Positions 47,735 to 58,407 of a stretch of DNA of 64,000 nt are shown piece by piece. A program made the translations under genes and the position numbers. Each line of letters begins with the position of its first letter. The stretch's first letter is position 1. The DNA is from Holothuria scabra (taxonomy: Eukaryota; Echinodermata; Holothuroidea; Aspidochirotida; Holothuriidae). Where the stretch lies: positions 32,630,222 through 32,694,221 of the forward strand of contig CM074195.1 in assembly GCA_037179385.1 (NCBI GenBank), written 5' to 3'. The notes beneath the pieces are model-generated. The model was not told where the DNA came from, ran no database searches, and saw only the letters and a program-made list of their open reading frames with translations.

Positions 47735-48039
47735 TTAAAGGGCCAAACCTCTCACCCCAAACTACAATTTTGGTACCCGGGTACCGAAATTCTCAATTGG
47801 CTCAGCTCTTTGATTGACAGCTAATTCAAACAATGCAGAGTGCCAAAGCTTATATTACACAGCATGAACGGTACTGAGAGTGTTTTGATAATATAAATTG
47901 AGTTTTTCTTTACTCACCTTGAAGCAATAAACTGAGATTGTGTCTGGATGAGGATGAATTTCAGACAATTGTTGGAGGGGCTTTAGTAAGAAGGTTATGA
48001 GAATTGGCACTGTTTGGGGTGAGAGAATTGGGCCTTTAA
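47735..48039 (+). mobile_element. MITE family A, copy 6 (best preserved)
   Basis: TTAA at 47735-47738 and 48036-48039. The ends AGGGCCAAACCTCTCACCCC and GGGGTGAGAGAATTGGGCCT are clean inverted repeats. The 305-bp body is the clearest family A copy. It also has the GGTACCCGGGTACC palindrome (47772-47785). Confidence 0.95.
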
Positions 48040-48547
48040 GAATTGGTGCGCAGTAGGACGGTAGGTCTTATTGCAAAAAAGCACGACCAATCTGCTTCAA
48101 GTCAAGAAAATGTCTACTGTAGTTGTCATGGAGACAAGTTATTAAATGTCCGTGATAGTTATTATCTTCAATCCTCATTCAGGTTTGAAACAACTACATA
48201 GGTATACATGCATAACATTTCTGAAGTGTGCCCGTTACGTTAGATCCCGTCGACTCAGACAAATTCGGTGCATCAATCTGTAATTGGAAGTAATGAGAAT
48301 TTGTTTTGTCTTCTGCTATATATAGGAGACAAAATTTTTGTATTGTACCTACCTACCATGTGTTAAATGTCTGACGGTCAAGGCTCAATGGACTAACAGT
48401 AATCTCTAAAGAGAATGCGGTCACTTTGCGGAGGTTTGATCTCATTTTCTGCACCAAGATTTCAAAAAAGTATGTTTGTTTGGAGGGGCAAAAGAAACTG
48501 TTGGGTCAAAATTTTCACTAGTAGCGCGAAACACAATGAACTTATTT

Positions 48548-48930
48548 ATGCTAACTCTCAAGCAATAAACTGAGATTGTGTTTGGATGAGGATGAATTTC
48601 AGACAATTGAGGGAAAGGCTTATAAAGGGCAAGAACAGTCGTCCCAAACTAATTTTAGAGCAAGTGCTAAATTTCACAATATTCTTCTCATTTCGCTTTA
48701 ACGCATTCCTTAAAATATTTTAGGACTTAGGTGTTGCATATTCAACGTAAGCCAAACAGTGACTCCCAGTAAATTTTACAATTAAGGAGAAAAAATACCT
48801 TCACATGACCCTGAAGAGCCAATCATTAAACAGGACAGTCTACTACACAATTTCAAGTTGGGGAGACTCCTCTTGCAAGAAGGTTAAGAGAATTGGTGCG
48901 GGGGTGAGAGAATTAGGCCTTAAATCCCTA
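48548..48930 (+). mobile_element. MITE family A fragment interrupted by MITE family B
   Basis: Family A words (GCAATAAACTGAGATTGTGT, ATGAATTTCAGACAATTG) stop at 48620 and resume at 48877 (AAGAAGGTTAAGAGAATTGG through GTGAGAGAATTAGGCC). Between them lies a family B copy that begins AAAGGGCAAGAACAGTCG (from about 48624) and ends TTGGGGAGACTCCTCTTGC (48876). So B inserted into A, which orders the two families here. Confidence 0.8.
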
Positions 48931-49463
48931 GTCACATATTGTTTTCTTTTTGTGAAAAACTTCCTGATGAGCTGTGCTCAGTGTCGACAAGTACATAACA
49001 TCTGTACATGAAATTGTTTTCAAATCAAAGGCAAATGTGGAGTTTCACATGCAAAGGAAAGAATAAGACAGTCACCTAAGCTTACTTTTTAACATTTGCT
49101 AAAATTTTGTTTTCCTCGTATTTTTTCACAAACATTTTTATTTACTATAATTTTTTCTTTGTAAAAGCATTGAATGCTGAAGGTGCGGTACGTTTAAAAC
49201 ACCTCTACAAAATACACACCAAGGCGAATAGCACCCTCTCCATTATTGATTTGTTGATTGATCTATTGATCGATTCATTGATTGATTTTATTTTAGTTAA
49301 GTTCATTGCCATGTCTTATTTCTTTTAAGTCCGCTTTTCCAACATATGATGTTTTGGCTAATATATGGATGCACATTTAAAATGTACATCAGAGTTTTGG
49401 TGTTTGTAACCATGTATATTCCAGGCACGTAACGATGGGGTCAATGGAGGAGTGATTGAAACC
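48931..49463. other. Intergenic region
   Basis: AT-rich sequence with a run of TTGATTGAT words near 49246-49288. No gene supported. Confidence 0.35.
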
Positions 49464-50071
49464 CCGTGAAAAAGTGGCGTAACTACGGAGGGGGGGGGGG
49501 GGGAGGGGGAAAATTGCGCCCTGGAAAATATTTTGGGGAAATTTGATGAAATTAGGGGAATTTGATGAATTTTCTTATTCCAACAAAAATTTCTCAAAAT
49601 TTTTGTTAGAATAAGAAATTGTGAGACATTTCTCATACATAATTCGTATTTTCATGCAACAAATCAACCCAGATTTCGTCAGTGTCGCATGAACCGGCCC
49701 TACTCGCGTTCCACAGGAACGTCCTCGCCACGTAGCAGGTTGGATGTTCTCGTGTATACGCGCGGGTGGTATGATCAGTGCATTTCATTGCACAGGAAGC
49801 TATTATTCAAGAATTTAACAACCGCTGATACAGTACAACTAACACTGAAAGGCTGTAAACCCGAACTTATCCCCTTGTACACAGTCTCTGCGTTGTACAC
49901 TTTGGGAATTCAGTAAAAGGATGTGAAAACTGACAAGTCACTAACGTAGACCCCCAGGGTTTTATTGTCCTACAAGCTAGTAGCGGAAGGGGTTTAAACT
50001 ATACCGATTTTACTCTGTTTACATAACGATGGACGGGGCTGAAACAATCCATGGGCAACGATAGACTTAAC

Positions 50072-50435
50072 CAGGGGCGCAAATCTCTGTTTGAGAGTGG
50101 GGGGCCAAAATGCCGGCTTATGATGTGCCCATGAGTACTAAACTGTGCACGCTTGGCGGACTTCGCGAGCGCGAAGCCCCAAAGGACTCCTGGTGGGATC
50201 CAGGGGCAAAGCCCCTGTGGGGGTCCAGGGGGAGAAGCCCCCGGAAGCTCTTGTGTTCTGGCGTTTCCAAAGCTTCAGGAAAAACTGTTTTCGAATGAAA
50301 AAAAACGAAAAAAGGTGACCATATTTTTAGGTCTACTCAAATTTTTTGGGGGCCAAATTACGATTTCCCCCCCACTTTTTCACTTGAGGGGGAGGAAGGC
50401 CCCCCTTGCCCCCCCCCCCGGGATTTGCGCCCATG
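50072..50435. mobile_element. 364-bp hAT-type MITE with exact 8-bp TSD
   Basis: It begins CAGGGGCGCAAATCTC and ends GGGATTTGCGCCCATG, inverted repeats. The perfect duplication GACTTAAC lies at 50064-50071 and 50436-50443. It is nested in the composite at 49472-51813. Confidence 0.93.
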
Positions 50436-50666
50436 GACTTAACTTTAGTATAGAAATTAGAATGAACGGGATCCTTAGTATAGGTATACTTATATTTTGT
50501 TACTTATCGTAATCCTTGGAGGCTTACAGGCTAGTTCCGGAAAATAGCTTTCTGCTCACTTAGGGTGTAACAATAAACTGGTCCATCAGTATGCCTACCT
50601 TGCAGCCTCCTACACTTAACAGACTGCTGTTCTAACAATATATCCTGTGTGATCGAGGCATCCTTT

Positions 50667-51568
50667 CAGTGGCGTACGAAGGGGGTTGGACCATTGGGCC
50701 GTGCTCCCCCTCACCGATGCCATTTTTCTTTGTTCTTAAAAATACGGAGTCAAACTTTAGTAACACAGATTGTACTTCAAAAGATAGCAAATGTGGCACC
50801 AGATTGCATATACTGTAAGGACACCCAATTTTTCAAAAAATTTCAAAGGGGAAGGATTGCCTCTGCAAGACCCCTCAGTGATGCCATTTTTTTAATTCCT
50901 ACAAATAGGCAAGTTCTGTCCAATTCCAATTTTTTTACTTAAAAAGTTGGACTCTGTATCCTACTGGTGGAATCGATTAAAATAAAGACTACGGTAAACA
51001 TTAAGATTCTCTTTACAAGCATGAATACGCTATTTTGGCCATCTGAGGAGTCTGAGTTTTCGAAATTTTCGTTACAGGCAAAATTACATTTTGGGGGTCA
51101 ACTTAGCTCTTAACACTCTGATCACTTTGCAGATTGCAAACATATTTTGAAGTGAGCATTTGCAAACGACAAAAGAAGAGAGCGACTCGTTAGATTCGTA
51201 AAAGTCAGGAAAATGCTATTTCCGGCCATCTGAGGGGTCTGATTTTTCGAAATTTCCTCTACGCTCCGCGCCAACCAATGGTGGCGCTCCGCTTAGATAA
51301 TCTTTATGATAAAATAACTTCTGTTGCCAAGAAAACTTCGTAAGGTGGCATAAATGGCATAAGAATGCATGTAAAGACACAAAAGCTTCAGTTTCATCCT
51401 CAAGATCCACCACAAATTCAACTTTTAACACTGTTCCTTTTAAAGTCGAAAATCTTGCACCATTTTGCATCTAGGCTCCTTGAAAACGTCAAAAACTTTC
51501 CGAACACCCCTCCCCTTAGACCATACTGCATGCCCCACCCCTTCAAAGAAATCCTGCGTACGCCACTG
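50667..51568. mobile_element. Possible hAT-type element without matching TSD
   Basis: CAGTGGCGTACGAAGG at the left and CTGCGTACGCCACTG at the right are good inverted repeats. The flanking octamers CATCCTTT and CGTTACTA do not match, so the ends may belong to two different elements or the duplication has decayed. Confidence 0.5.
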
Positions 51569-51821
51569 CGTTACTACATACAAATAAACCAGATATTGTT
51601 TACCAGAATAATATACTTTGTTATTTCCGATTGCTCTATGTTATACTTTAAGATTAAAATGCAGTTAATATTACAAAATGACATGGTAATGTTGTTATAC
51701 TTGTAAATTTGCATATTTTATATGAAATACATACACATTGACAGGAAAAAGTTTGGGGAAATTGCATACCTTTGCCCCCCCCCTCTCTGGAAATAATCCT
51801 AGCTACGCCACTGCCGTGAAA

Positions 51822-52565
51822 TCATTCTTCAGTTTGAAGTTTGCCATTGATAATACATTTTTGTATACATTAGGCCCCGCTTAAAATTATTTGTCCCTGG
51901 AAAATTTTTGTCTCCTTCTGTCGTCATACCCATTACGTACCAACAAGCCAACCGAAAAAATACAATAATCCCTTGATGAGGTAATGTTTACAAGCAATTG
52001 AATTCCAAAATTCTGAAGAACAATGAAAGCTAAGTTTCTTTTGATGCAAATCATTCATCCGGTTTTCATCATTTTATTGTCTGCATATGGTTGGGTTCCT
52101 TTGATCAGTTTACAACATAGGTTTACATACCTTCATGTACCGTTCAATTTCGGCAGCTTAAGTTAGGCGAGTTCCTTCTCTGTGTAAACTTCACGTGAAC
52201 CTTGTCTTAATTGATTAAATTTGCTAGTTCTTCGAAATTCATATTTTGCCTCTGTCCAGTCTATTCAGTTCGATGAGGTAAATTCGATCCAAATTGAAAG
52301 CATAATAATCGGTATTTAAATTCAGGAATGACTTCTTTCAATTTTTGGACAATAATTTTTTTACTTCTTTACTTTTTGAAATTGATTTTGGGTGACTCAT
52401 TGGTCTGAGTATTTTTTTCTTTCGAATCACTTTGAAAGACATTAGGTTGGGAAAGAAGGAAAGATTTGTGAGATCGTGTAACTTGGCGCGCCTGATTATT
52501 CCATTTTATGGCATCATTATTGGTGAATACTCGCAATCCGAGAATAAACATATCAAAAGCTAAGC
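51822..52565. other. Intergenic region
   Basis: No gene, RNA or clear repeat is seen. Confidence 0.3.
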
Positions 52566-52573
52566 CACTCACG

Positions 52574-52989
52574 CAGTGGCGGTGCTAAGTGGGGACAAGG
52601 GGGCATTTGCCCCTAACTTGTTGAATTTTGACGTTTTTTCGGCAATTTTGAAAGATGAGACAGCACTACCAATGCAATATCCTAAAAAAGAGGGTCTTTC
52701 CTGTCGTTTGCTGGTTCTCCCCAGATTATGGCCTTCCCCCCACTTTTCCCCCAACTTAGGTCAGTGAGGAGTTGGGTCAACTGAAAAAATAACTGAAATA
52801 TACCTCCACATGGACGTATTTTTTCAATCCAGAGATATGGTGAAACTTCAGAGCTCCCGGGGGCTTTTCCCCCGCATGGACCCCACCCCCGGCTGCTCGG
52901 TTTCGCGCTGCGTCTGAAAATTTGTGGCCCTCAACCATAATTCTTTGCTCCTAGTTTGTCCCAATTTTGACTTTCTGGGAACGCCACAG
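52574..52989. mobile_element. 416-bp hAT-type MITE
   Basis: It begins CAGTGGCGGTGCTAAG and ends GGAACGCCACAG. The flanks CACTCACG (52566-52573) and CACTCAAG (52990-52997) agree at 7 of 8 bases. Confidence 0.78.
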
Positions 52990-53017
52990 CACTCAAGGAA
53001 AAGTGGTAAACGAATAC

Positions 53018-53372
53018 ATGGTTAAATGGTTGGAGCATCCGACTTGCAGCCGAGAGGTCTTCACCCCTTGGAGCGAACTGTGTTTTTCAGCTTCTCAGCA
53101 TCCAAAACCGTCAGGGATATGACTCATCAAGGAATATGCCGTACAGCCCGCTACGCAGGAAATAATTCTGGGGTTCGAATCTCATTATCCTGGCTGGGTC
53201 GTATCGAAGACTTAAAAAATGGAACCTACTTCAACTGTTCTTGGTGCTCAGTAAAAGCAAAGGGGGAATAGGGAACACAACGAGCCACAACATGAAAAAG
53301 ACATTAACGGGCCAGACTTATAGAAACAGCAGTGGGCCGTAAAACTCCATCTAACTTTTTTAACTAGTTCAC
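53018..53372 (+). mobile_element. tRNA-derived SINE with an insertion between A- and B-box
   Basis: The A-box-like stretch is TAAATGGTTGGAGCATCCG and the B-box GGGGTTCGAATCTCATT (53171-53187). About 100 extra bases lie between them, including CAAGGAATATGCCGTACAGC, which resembles 16736-16755. The body and tail are standard for the family (GGAACCTACTTCAACTGTTC, GGGCCGTAAAACTCC). Confidence 0.72.
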
Positions 53373-55200
53373 AGAACAAACGGTGGAGACAGAGCCTTAG
53401 TGACTGTGAGTAAAACGGTTGAGAGAAACCTGTATGAAGACTGAGTAACGAAAGAAAAAATCTGAAACTTCTTCTGGGGAAGCTTTTTATTTTGAATGGT
53501 ATGAACAAGTTGCGACTACCTTGTATGACTAGCTATGGTCGATCATTGCTTGTATCACAAGGTCATAACGACTTTTACGGGCATTGTAACGATATTCACC
53601 CCGTGAAAATGTTTGTTTTTTAAAGTTAAAATGTGTATTTTATGAATCATTTTAGGAATAGCCATGATGGAATCAAACTCACCCATATTGCTGGCAAAAC
53701 ATATAGGTCTGCCTACCACTAGACATATGTGTCTGATATGGTAGGCACATTTTCTCCTCTTACGGTATTGGCCGGTAGAGGTGGAAAATATACTGTTATT
53801 GCTCCCCTGGGTTTGGGTGGAGCCGAGGAAATTTTTTCCCATAATACCTGCCAGATAGCTGGAAATGACACTGCCCGGGTCTATTTACAGCACATGAACA
53901 GTGGAAACGCTAGTGATATCTGAATATTGTAAAAATTACAACAAAAATACCAAACGTTTTTCTCGGGGTTACGTACGGGGTCTCGGGGGAGCGGGACTTC
54001 ACCTTCGCCCAGTCTTTGCTACGAGATTGCACGATATGAAACAGATTACGATAAAGAAGGGACGAGTGAAGGAAATAATTGAAATGGTAAAACTGTACTA
54101 ATTTTTTATTTATGAAAGTCTTTGGTTTAAATTTTTATCAGCCGTTTTTCTTTAATTACAGTTAACATAAAAATAAATGTTCATTGAATGTCATATAGTC
54201 TACTTCAATCAGTCAAATTAACATCTGTCACCTGCCCTAGTCAGACAAGATACCCTAAAGGTGAGATGGCGTCTGAGAGGGTGCACAGGCGTGGCCACGG
54301 GGGTTGGTGGCCTTGTTCCCCCCAAACTTCCGCCAAGCCCCGAAGAAAAAATCAAGGTTAATGTCTGCACGTGTTCAATATCTAAATATTACTGACGGAC
54401 CTTGAGTTTGATATCCTCAAAATTTGTTCTGCCCCCAAAACTAGACTAGACCGAGCTGAAATTGCCTACACTCCATGGAACTCTCAGTCCCTGTTCAAAA
54501 ATTGACGAAGGAGAGCCGAAATTGAATTGCCCCATTGAATTGACAAGCCGTCCCTGTCCACAACATCACTTGGCCTAGCCGAAATTGCCCTGGCACTTCA
54601 TGAAACCCCCAGTTAGGAATTTCTAGTTACGCCACTGCACTGGGAGGGTGTGTGTAAAAATTGTGTTCAGTCCATAACAACTTGAAATTTGTATCATATT
54701 TTTGTGGGGCTACGGAATTGCACATCCACGTAAGGATATGGTGGGATAATGATTATTATGAACATAAAAGGAGCTAAATTTGAGCAAAAAATCCCGAAAG
54801 GTTAATTTGGATATGTAACCAACGGCCAAGCGAAGCCTCTATACGGATAAAAGGTGCTGCTTAAATCTAGCGTGTATGTTTCCAGGTGCTGTAAAATGTT
54901 AAAAGGAACTTGCACCCTAATCGGCGATAGTAATGGCAGAGTCTATTCATAACCGCGATATTGACGGAAACCTTTTTGACAATCCCAATTTATTAATGCA
55001 ATTTGTAAAGCCGTATATGAAGTGCAACCACAGCAACTTGTCAAGGGGTGGTGGTGGGGGGGGGGGGGCATGTAGATAGACTATCCAATGGTAGCGCCAC
55101 CAGTTTTGGCGGGGAGCGTACAAAAAACCCTTTCAGATCACTGAAAACGACCTTTTCCATGCCTATTTTCCACATGTAAACAGAGGGTAATACTAACATC
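53373..55200. other. Intergenic region with transposon debris
   Basis: A degenerate copy of the palindromic module is at about 53826-53885. GCCACTGCACTGGG near 54626 and CAGGCGTGGCC near 54287 look like hAT ends, but the flanks do not match convincingly. A G run (55054-55068) precedes another module copy at 55092. No gene. Confidence 0.4.
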
Positions 55201-55204
55201 ACTG

Positions 55205-55409
55205 GCCCTTGAGAGCCATGTGAAAATATGTTTTGTCCTCCAACGTAAAATTTACTAAAAGCAACCATTGTTTTTACCATCTCGGTTTTACCACCTTGAT
55301 GAAGTCCTAAAATATTATGAAATATACTTTGAAGGGAAATGAGAAAAAAAATTGTGAGATTTAGATGTTGCTTCAAAATAAGTCTACTGCGACTGCTCTT
55401 GCCCTTTAA
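55205..55409 (+). mobile_element. MITE family B, copy 4 (5'-truncated)
   Basis: The right end GCGACTGCTCTTGCCC then TTAA (55406-55409) and the interior GAAATGAGAAAAAAAATTGT match family B. The left terminus is missing. Confidence 0.7.
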
Positions 55410-55570
55410 TAAGACAATAGGAATTCTCTGTTAACACATTCTCATTGGTGTAACTTTCAAATTCTACAATACTACTGTCCCTTACCCTACACTGTATATA
55501 AGTCTATATAATTCTATACTGTACACAATTCTCATGGGCTACGGTACCAGGTCCCTTTCACTTACACGGT

Positions 55571-55813
55571 TTATGTAAACGACTCCGAGCAGTTTGTGAA
55601 GGCGGTCATTCCTTCAACCTTAAATAGTTTTTTTTTATTGTCTATATACAATTCTAAACCCTTATATTCAGTGAAAGTGGGAGAGTCAGTTTTAGTGTTC
55701 AATCATCTTATAGATTTAAGCAGTTAAGCAAAGATTTGAAAGTTTAAAGGTGATGGACAGCAGTTATGGCCGACTAAATCAGAACATCTCTTGGTTATTC
55801 GGATTCGTCTATA
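55571..55813. mobile_element. MITE family C, copy 3
   Basis: The right end ATTCGGATTCGTCTATA is clear and the left end degraded (GTAAACGACTCCGAGCAG). The interior words CAGTTATGGCCGACTAAATC and AACCCTTATATTCAGTGAAA match the other two copies. Confidence 0.75.
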
Positions 55814-55979
55814 TCGCCGTTAACTGCTTGAAAACACGCAGAGATGACGTAATGGCCAACTGTCTAGATTCATTTGTTTCAAATAACATTCTCAACTTGG
55901 GTTATGTAGCTGCTCCCAATAAACATAATCAATATATTATTTATGGGAAGGAAAAGAATCCTGGAAGAAAACAATAACC

Positions 55980-56235
55980 TTAAAGGGGAAATGCAGTCAT
56001 ACCCCTCAATTTGGATAGGTGTAATGGTCTGCCGTATCATTAATGGCTCCTGTGATACATATGACAAAATGTCCTTCAAGAAATTATGCCTTAGGAAAGT
56101 AACTACTTATTGAGTTATTTTGAATATGCAATGTTTACATCCTGAAATATTTTGAAAGATACTTGCCGGAAGCGAAATCGAAAGTATTGGCTGATCTTTC
56201 AAAATAAGTTTGGGGCGACAACTTTCACACTTTAA
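55980..56235 (+). mobile_element. MITE family B, copy 5
   Basis: TTAA at 55980-55983 and 56232-56235. The left end is AAAGGGGAAATGCAGTCATA and the right end AGTTTGGGGCGACAACTTTC. The interior is diverged but has ATTTTGAATATGCAATGTTT. Confidence 0.75.
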
Positions 56236-57177
56236 ACTATTAGTTGAAGATAAGCTCCTTTAGAGAGAAGCTAAAATTTCGTTTAAATTCTTGTACCGTA
56301 TGTAGTTGCTTGTGCTGGAAAGAAATTACTTTGACTTAGTTAAGAAAAACTCAACCACAAGTTTGCTATATTCTGTTTTAATACCACGGTAGACATGGTG
56401 TTAGTTCCAATCTGCACCATTGCAAATACCCCGGCATGCACGATCCGCTGGCTTCAGTCCTTGAAAAAAAAAATAATAATACTATAGAAAGCCAAAAGGC
56501 TACAAAGCCTATGTTCCTCAATTTTAATTATTAGTGATCAGGTGATTGTGAGTTTGATGTATTTTAAAACGCTCAACCATTGGTATTTGCAAATTATTTG
56601 TTTGAAAAAAAAAAATCAATAATTGTTATAGCGGTTTAGAATGTGCCTTCCAGTATTTCATCTTGAGCCAACGAATAATAGGGCTGACGAGTACGACAAG
56701 TAGCCAGCAGTTGCGCCAACACCCCAATGTACATCTCAGGTAGCAAACCTATGTGGGTTCCACATGGATAAACCCATATGACGACCTTTTAATTTTGCAC
56801 CCAACATTGATGAAGGCTTCATTTGGGTAGATCACATACCTGAGGGACATTACAGGGCTGGTCCATATTTTCCTCACCGTTAAGGCGTTTACACAGGCCC
56901 CAGAAAATGATCCCATATGGGTCATGTGGGCTTAAGTTGCCCATATGGGCACCTTATAAATCCAGGTCACAAAATCCTACAGGCCGCATATCGGCGAAGA
57001 AATGAGACCCATAAAAATTTCTAATGGAAACGTTATTTGAATATGGGTACCATGACATGAGCACTGGACAAGAAGTTCCCAGGTACCATTTAAACAAAGG
57101 CTATCTTCCGAATACTTTCATATCAAATATAAAGAAATTTTGTTGGCAATTTATATACATGGAAAAATTGAAACGAT
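56236..57177. other. Downstream flank of the Ig-receptor gene
   Basis: This should contain the 3' UTR of the minus-strand gene. No AATAAA was found on that strand between 57177 and 56400; ATTAAA on the minus strand at 56522-56527 is the only poly(A)-signal variant noted. Palindromic CCCATATGGG words occur at 56912 and 56940. Confidence 0.4.
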
Positions 57178-58407
57178 TTAAACCTCTGCTTCTTTCCTGT
57201 CCGTATGTTGAAAGGATATCATTTGTACCGCCGTTGTGTCGCTGCTGTCATACAGTGGTTCTGGTACATTGTATTCTTGCTTTTGTGGCTTTGAAGAGGA
57301 TTTGCTTTCAAGACGCATGTATAACCTTGGTTCTTCGTACTGCCGTAAATCGGCATATCTGTCCTTATTTCCTCCACCACTAGCAGCGGATGCGTCATCC
57401 TTATCCCCAAGACTCTGATAAGGTCGAATGTTATCTATTTCTCTCGGGTTCGCCTTAAACACGTCATCGACATCCTCCGAACTTTCAAAAGGACCCACAC
57501 CTTGGCTACGAAACACTAGTAGTACATAAACAGACAAGAAAATTAAACAGATCACGAAAACGGCTAGGCCTGCTCCTATGCCAATGGCTATCAGAACTAA
57601 AGAAAGGGGAATGCCTTTCACGTATGGTACAATGCCATCTGGTGTAGTGGCCATAACTGGTGGATTCGATGCCATGGTAGACCTTTCTTTTTCAGGGTTT
57701 GAAGATATCGGTAATTCGGTGGTAGGAATTGCCTCCGTAATGCGAATTTCTACTGGTTTACTGATGAAATTGTCACCTGTCTGTAAACAAACGATGCTAA
57801 TGACTGAATCGGTAGAGTCTACCTTTATTCCTATGAAAGTAATATTTTCTCCATTATCAAATTTTTGTTTTTCGTATCTTTCATATTTGGACGATTGGTC
57901 TCCACCGACGTACCACCCTACATCAGATGTATTTTCAGAAGGTGCGAGGCATGTCACGGTAAAGTTAGTCCCGTTTCGTGCCACGGGATTGGACGGAAAG
58001 ATCACGAGGCTATTTTGCATAGTGACTGCCATGGGAGAGTCTTTAGCTACGACGGTCACAGTCGACAACTTCTGTGCCTCTACGTCATTAACGATTCCCC
58101 TGCACAAGAACGCCACGGACGAAGACTCCTCCGTGGGGATCCTAGAAGCGTTACCTAAACGTACTATATTTCCTCCTGGGAAGGACGATCTCGTAGTACT
58201 TTGAAAGACGGAAGAAGTCTGCGGAAAGTGTAACCAATTAATTGAGGCACCAGGAATGGGACTGAAGCACGTGAGGATTACGTTGTCCCCTTCCCGCACT
58301 TTTGGGTCCATTGGCTGAATTTCCAAAATTTCGTCACCAAAATTTCCCGTTACAGTGTGAAAGAATGTGAAACACAAAATTATGAAAACGTTAATGTAAC
58401 GCTCCAT
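57178..58407 (-). CDS. Type I membrane receptor, two Ig-like domains, ITAM-like tail
   Basis: An uninterrupted 409-aa frame. ATG 58407 is chosen because a signal peptide follows at once (ERYINVFIILCFTFFHTVTG); the frame extends upstream only to a GTG. Ig-like domain 1 spans about residues 28-121 (Cys47, Trp58, Cys102) and Ig-like domain 2 about 125-224 (Cys153, Trp165, Cys207). Five N-glycosylation sequons are at Asn86, 145, 148, 159 and 188. A Ser/Thr/Pro stalk precedes one transmembrane span at about 266-297. The tail of about 110 residues has Tyr330 (YQSL), Tyr351 (YADL), Tyr357, Tyr363 (YMRL), Tyr379 (YNVP) and Tyr386. YADL and YMRL are eight residues apart, the spacing of an ITAM. It is inferred to be a cell-surface signalling receptor. 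Ligand and family are unknown, and I recognise no named ortholog. Confidence 0.85.
   Translation of the reverse strand: MERYINVFIILCFTFFHTVTGNFGDEILEIQPMDPKVREGDNVILTCFSPIPGASINWLHFPQTSSVFQSTTRSSFPGGNIVRLGNASRIPTEESSSVAFLCRGIVNDVEAQKLSTVTVVAKDSPMAVTMQNSLVIFPSNPVARNGTNFTVTCLAPSENTSDVGWYVGGDQSSKYERYEKQKFDNGENITFIGIKVDSTDSVISIVCLQTGDNFISKPVEIRITEAIPTTELPISSNPEKERSTMASNPPVMATTPDGIVPYVKGIPLSLVLIAIGIGAGLAVFVICLIFLSVYVLLVFRSQGVGPFESSEDVDDVFKANPREIDNIRPYQSLGDKDDASAASGGGNKDRYADLRQYEEPRLYMRLESKSSSKPQKQEYNVPEPLYDSSDTTAVQMISFQHTDRKEAEV

Larger units (their letters stand above)
49472..51813. mobile_element. 2.34-kb hAT-type composite with exact 8-bp TSD
   Basis: The left end AAGTGGCGTAACTACGG has its first base changed from the usual C. 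The right end is CTAGCTACGCCACTG. The perfect duplication CCGTGAAA lies at 49464-49471 and 51814-51821. Inside are a complete hAT MITE (50072-50435) and a second CAGTGGCG pair (50667-51568). A palindromic module lies at 51207-51300. Confidence 0.85.

Noticed and set aside
54287..54640. hAT element suggested by CAGGCGTGGCC and GCCACTGCACTGG
   Set aside because: The flanks do not give a convincing 8-bp duplication and the ends are poor inverted repeats.
56912..56949. Serum response (CArG) element
   Set aside because: CArG needs six A/T between CC and GG. CCCATATGGG has only four.
57578..58204. 208-residue open frame antisense to the Ig receptor
   Set aside because: It lies wholly on the opposite strand of a well-supported coding sequence and shows no domain. 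It is a shadow frame.
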